Part shown: piece after piece, positions 55,501-55,995 of the stretch
Layout: the number at the start of each line of letters is the position of its first letter
Numbering within the stretch: the first letter of the stretch is position 1
DNA from: Alistipes sp.
Lineage (GTDB): Bacteria; Bacteroidota; Bacteroidia; Bacteroidales; Rikenellaceae
DNA: 55,995 nucleotides
NCBI GenBank assembly: GCA_017379015.1
Contig: JAFNXN010000015.1
Coordinates: 1-55,995, forward strand
Reading direction: 5' to 3'
Position numbers and translations under genes: made by a program
Notes under the pieces: model-generated
What the model was told of the DNA's origin: nothing
Database searches by the model: none
Seen by the model: only the letters and a program-made list of their open reading frames with translations

Positions 55501-55789
55501 TTTCGAGGATATTAAGTCTTGGGCAATCATGCCACAGTACAATCCATTTAGCGGTGATTTGACTGTTACTGGTAACAACTTCATTAACTGCGCTCAGGGT
55601 CTTGTAAAGGCTGGTAAATTCACTGCAGGTCACACCTTTACATTCACTAACAACACTATTACAAATTCAGCTGAGCACCCAGCAAAGAATTGGTTTGCAA
55701 TCGATACTACAGAGGGTAGCAAGGTTGTAGAGAACAATACTAGAGACGGTCAGCCATGGGCACCTGCTGATGCAGAGGGTCTAAAATAA
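52556..55789 (+). CDS. large beta-helix surface lipoprotein (DUF6562-like + GLUG)
   Basis: A 1077-residue lipoprotein (lipobox GMVSC, Cys19). Residues about 25-360 are a DUF6562-like domain (VDLRYTLEVYDVADDY, VVFADFVAQGEF, YFATSDIKV). From about 385 the chain becomes a right-handed beta-helix with GLUG-type motifs (LWTPIGATGEFQGTFDG, NVGGIVGYLSG, AGIVGSA) and then parallel-helix rungs to the end (NVTIEGGENTVMTF, KNCSFKNLGYPVY). It is likely displayed on the cell surface and may bind glycans or host surfaces. Codon use is strongly biased to high-expression forms, like trxB and thrS. Confidence 0.85.
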   Translation: MKVRFLALAALVLGMVSCQQDVDTVTPVSGEVDFQLSVDAKELATRAGDSDQNAMNSAFGAIDYLQGAAKDDYRQDWNDVDLRYTLEVYDVADDYAGKTPVKDRQVIIVDEYQPVVFDLRLVPNRDYHFVVFADFVAQGEFEKDAANQLLVKGIRHEIGKTLADITVVNEAINDEVADAYFATSDIKVTNSATQDILLKRPYGKVRVIATDLAELNLNVDPKSAVVEYEAFNPNKFNAVTGAIDGEYTVKQYTTTFADGVRSDMGLHYYTADYDAKTVVADNGKTRFSHITLFTDYILAEDTQKPIHFTMTVNDEDGKEIKTTSFYTDIPVQRNYLTTVVGNVLTTATHINVSIDDNFAGYEQLNLWNGKAVEEPVVEGEFYVIYEASQLAWLADQVNNKGQKFSGKTFKLGKNLHLNHELWTPIGATGEFQGTFDGNYNGVDHTIEGIFVSVKGKNFAGLFGKTKSATIKNLTILNSQVYGQYTAAAIVAHGVCARIENCHVEGCEVVSTPYNKDDANNVGGIVGYLSGETVAYVKGCSVKNSRITAYRKVAGIVGSANQTAEVSGNTVEGNVVVADMTAEYNGVKAADAGAIVGYKHAKATVANNTIGANNDVIVLIDTNQERDESYVAKDEVVHVTFKAGEYNFSKELKVNGAIQANLGGKVTLNVNNNTITSGTPANYGIIADGEGNELVINDANFVSYGGGVAAGEGSKVIFNGGKVDITKYTKSSPGRYNFYTSGGEIVINDGVFTFGSTNKTRRAYVCVEGGGKVIINGGTFGKASTRDGYTGIRELDGEVIIYGGTFGFDPKEWLAPDYYTVKDGANWVVKAPVVVNGADEFANAVANAAEGCKIILTDNNNYGTITAGELKNVTIEGGENTVMTFKTDANSKLENVTLKNVDFVYDGTDVNSSIVINAEAEIKNFVVEGCSFVGTGAKAGRGIFGQNTTATITLKNCSFKNLGYPVYTMGGGGYASLVVEGCTFEDIKSWAIMPQYNPFSGDLTVTGNNFINCAQGLVKAGKFTAGHTFTFTNNTITNSAEHPAKNWFAIDTTEGSKVVENNTRDGQPWAPADAEGLK

Positions 55790-55817
55790 TTGACCAATAG
55801 TCTTTAGAATTAACGCC

Positions 55818-55853
55818 AAAGCGGCACTCCATAGCGGGGTGCCGCTTTTTTTT
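55818..55853 (+). terminator. terminator after the large surface protein
   Basis: AAAGCGGCACTCC-ATAGC-GGGGTGCCGCTTTTTTTT, a 10-bp stem with one G-T pair, extended by A-T pairs. Confidence 0.9.
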
Positions 55854-55875
55854 GATGCTTTAGCTATCGGTTCAA

Positions 55876-55995
55876 GAGAGAGTAGGGAGAGTAGGGGGAA
55901 TAGGGGGAATAGGGGGAATAGGGAGATTAGGGAGGTTAGGGAGTGTAGGGAGTGTAGGGAGTGTAGGGAGTGTAGGGAGTGTAGGGAGATTAGGG
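55876..55995. repeat. 9-bp G-rich minisatellite at the window edge
   Basis: Thirteen units of 9 bp (GAGAGAGTA, GGGAGAGTA, three GGGGGAATA, GGGAGATTA, GGGAGGTTA, five GGGAGTGTA, GGGAGATTA) plus three bases. Every unit after the first has at least three G residues in phase, so the strand could form G-quadruplexes with six-base loops. The array runs off the window, so its length and what follows are unknown. Confidence 0.96.

Overview
The window looks like chromosome of a gut-type member of the Bacteroidales. Several features support this: many promoters of the lineage type (TTTG, 19-20 nt, TAnnTTTG), many lipoproteins with short signal peptides, BACON, YARHG, DUF4954, DUF2693 and BspA-type leucine-rich proteins, and a tgt-lptG operon. 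A futalosine-type MqnE favours an Alistipes/Rikenellaceae-like organism, but the genus is a guess.

Layout. 1-418 is a gene-free stretch of 9-bp minisatellites in front of a four-helix-bundle gene. 1144-5631 is an operon of three BACON lipoproteins. 5729-11085 holds an M1 peptidase, glycerate kinase, an M15 peptidase and a duplicated-YARHG protein. 11282-16379 is housekeeping: ftsY, rimO, a coiled-coil gene, zapA, a 480-bp structured non-coding region (6S-like candidate) and rny.

A tRNA-Thr(GGT) at 16565 is the target of an 8.27-kb integrated element (16595-24903) bounded by a 43-bp direct repeat. The element carries a tyrosine integrase, a serine recombinase, a DUF2693 protein, an XRE regulator, a single-chain restriction-methylation enzyme, a small membrane protein, a short ORF and a Rep-like initiator. 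GAGTAAA repeats lie inside both ends, and three operator-like repeats spaced exactly 32 bp sit in its divergent promoter region. Beyond its right end are further partial copies of the tRNA 3' end in a 166-bp tandem array, each with its own terminator.

25368-33346 is a minus-strand run: tgt, lptG, a fused mqnE-PASTA gene, rluD, a ygiQ-type radical SAM gene and a low-complexity lipoprotein. 33573-42341 runs on the plus strand: a leucine-rich surface protein, a degenerate-motif GT2, a sigma factor, rsmG, DUF4954, trxB, ribonuclease Z and a SpoU methyltransferase. 42360-47467 holds a lipoprotein, pdxA, a two-helix membrane protein, thrS and infC (no rpmI/rplT follows). 47639-50399 pairs a LuxE-like gene with a LicD-GT2 fusion, then ung and an alkaline phosphatase. 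The window ends with a 1077-residue beta-helix surface lipoprotein behind a long leader, and a G-rich 9-bp minisatellite that runs off the edge.

Most novel-looking items: the tRNA-Thr element with its tandem scars and phased operators, the MqnE-PASTA fusion with a purine-rich 9-bp-like linker, the 9-bp minisatellites at both edges, and the zapA-rny RNA.
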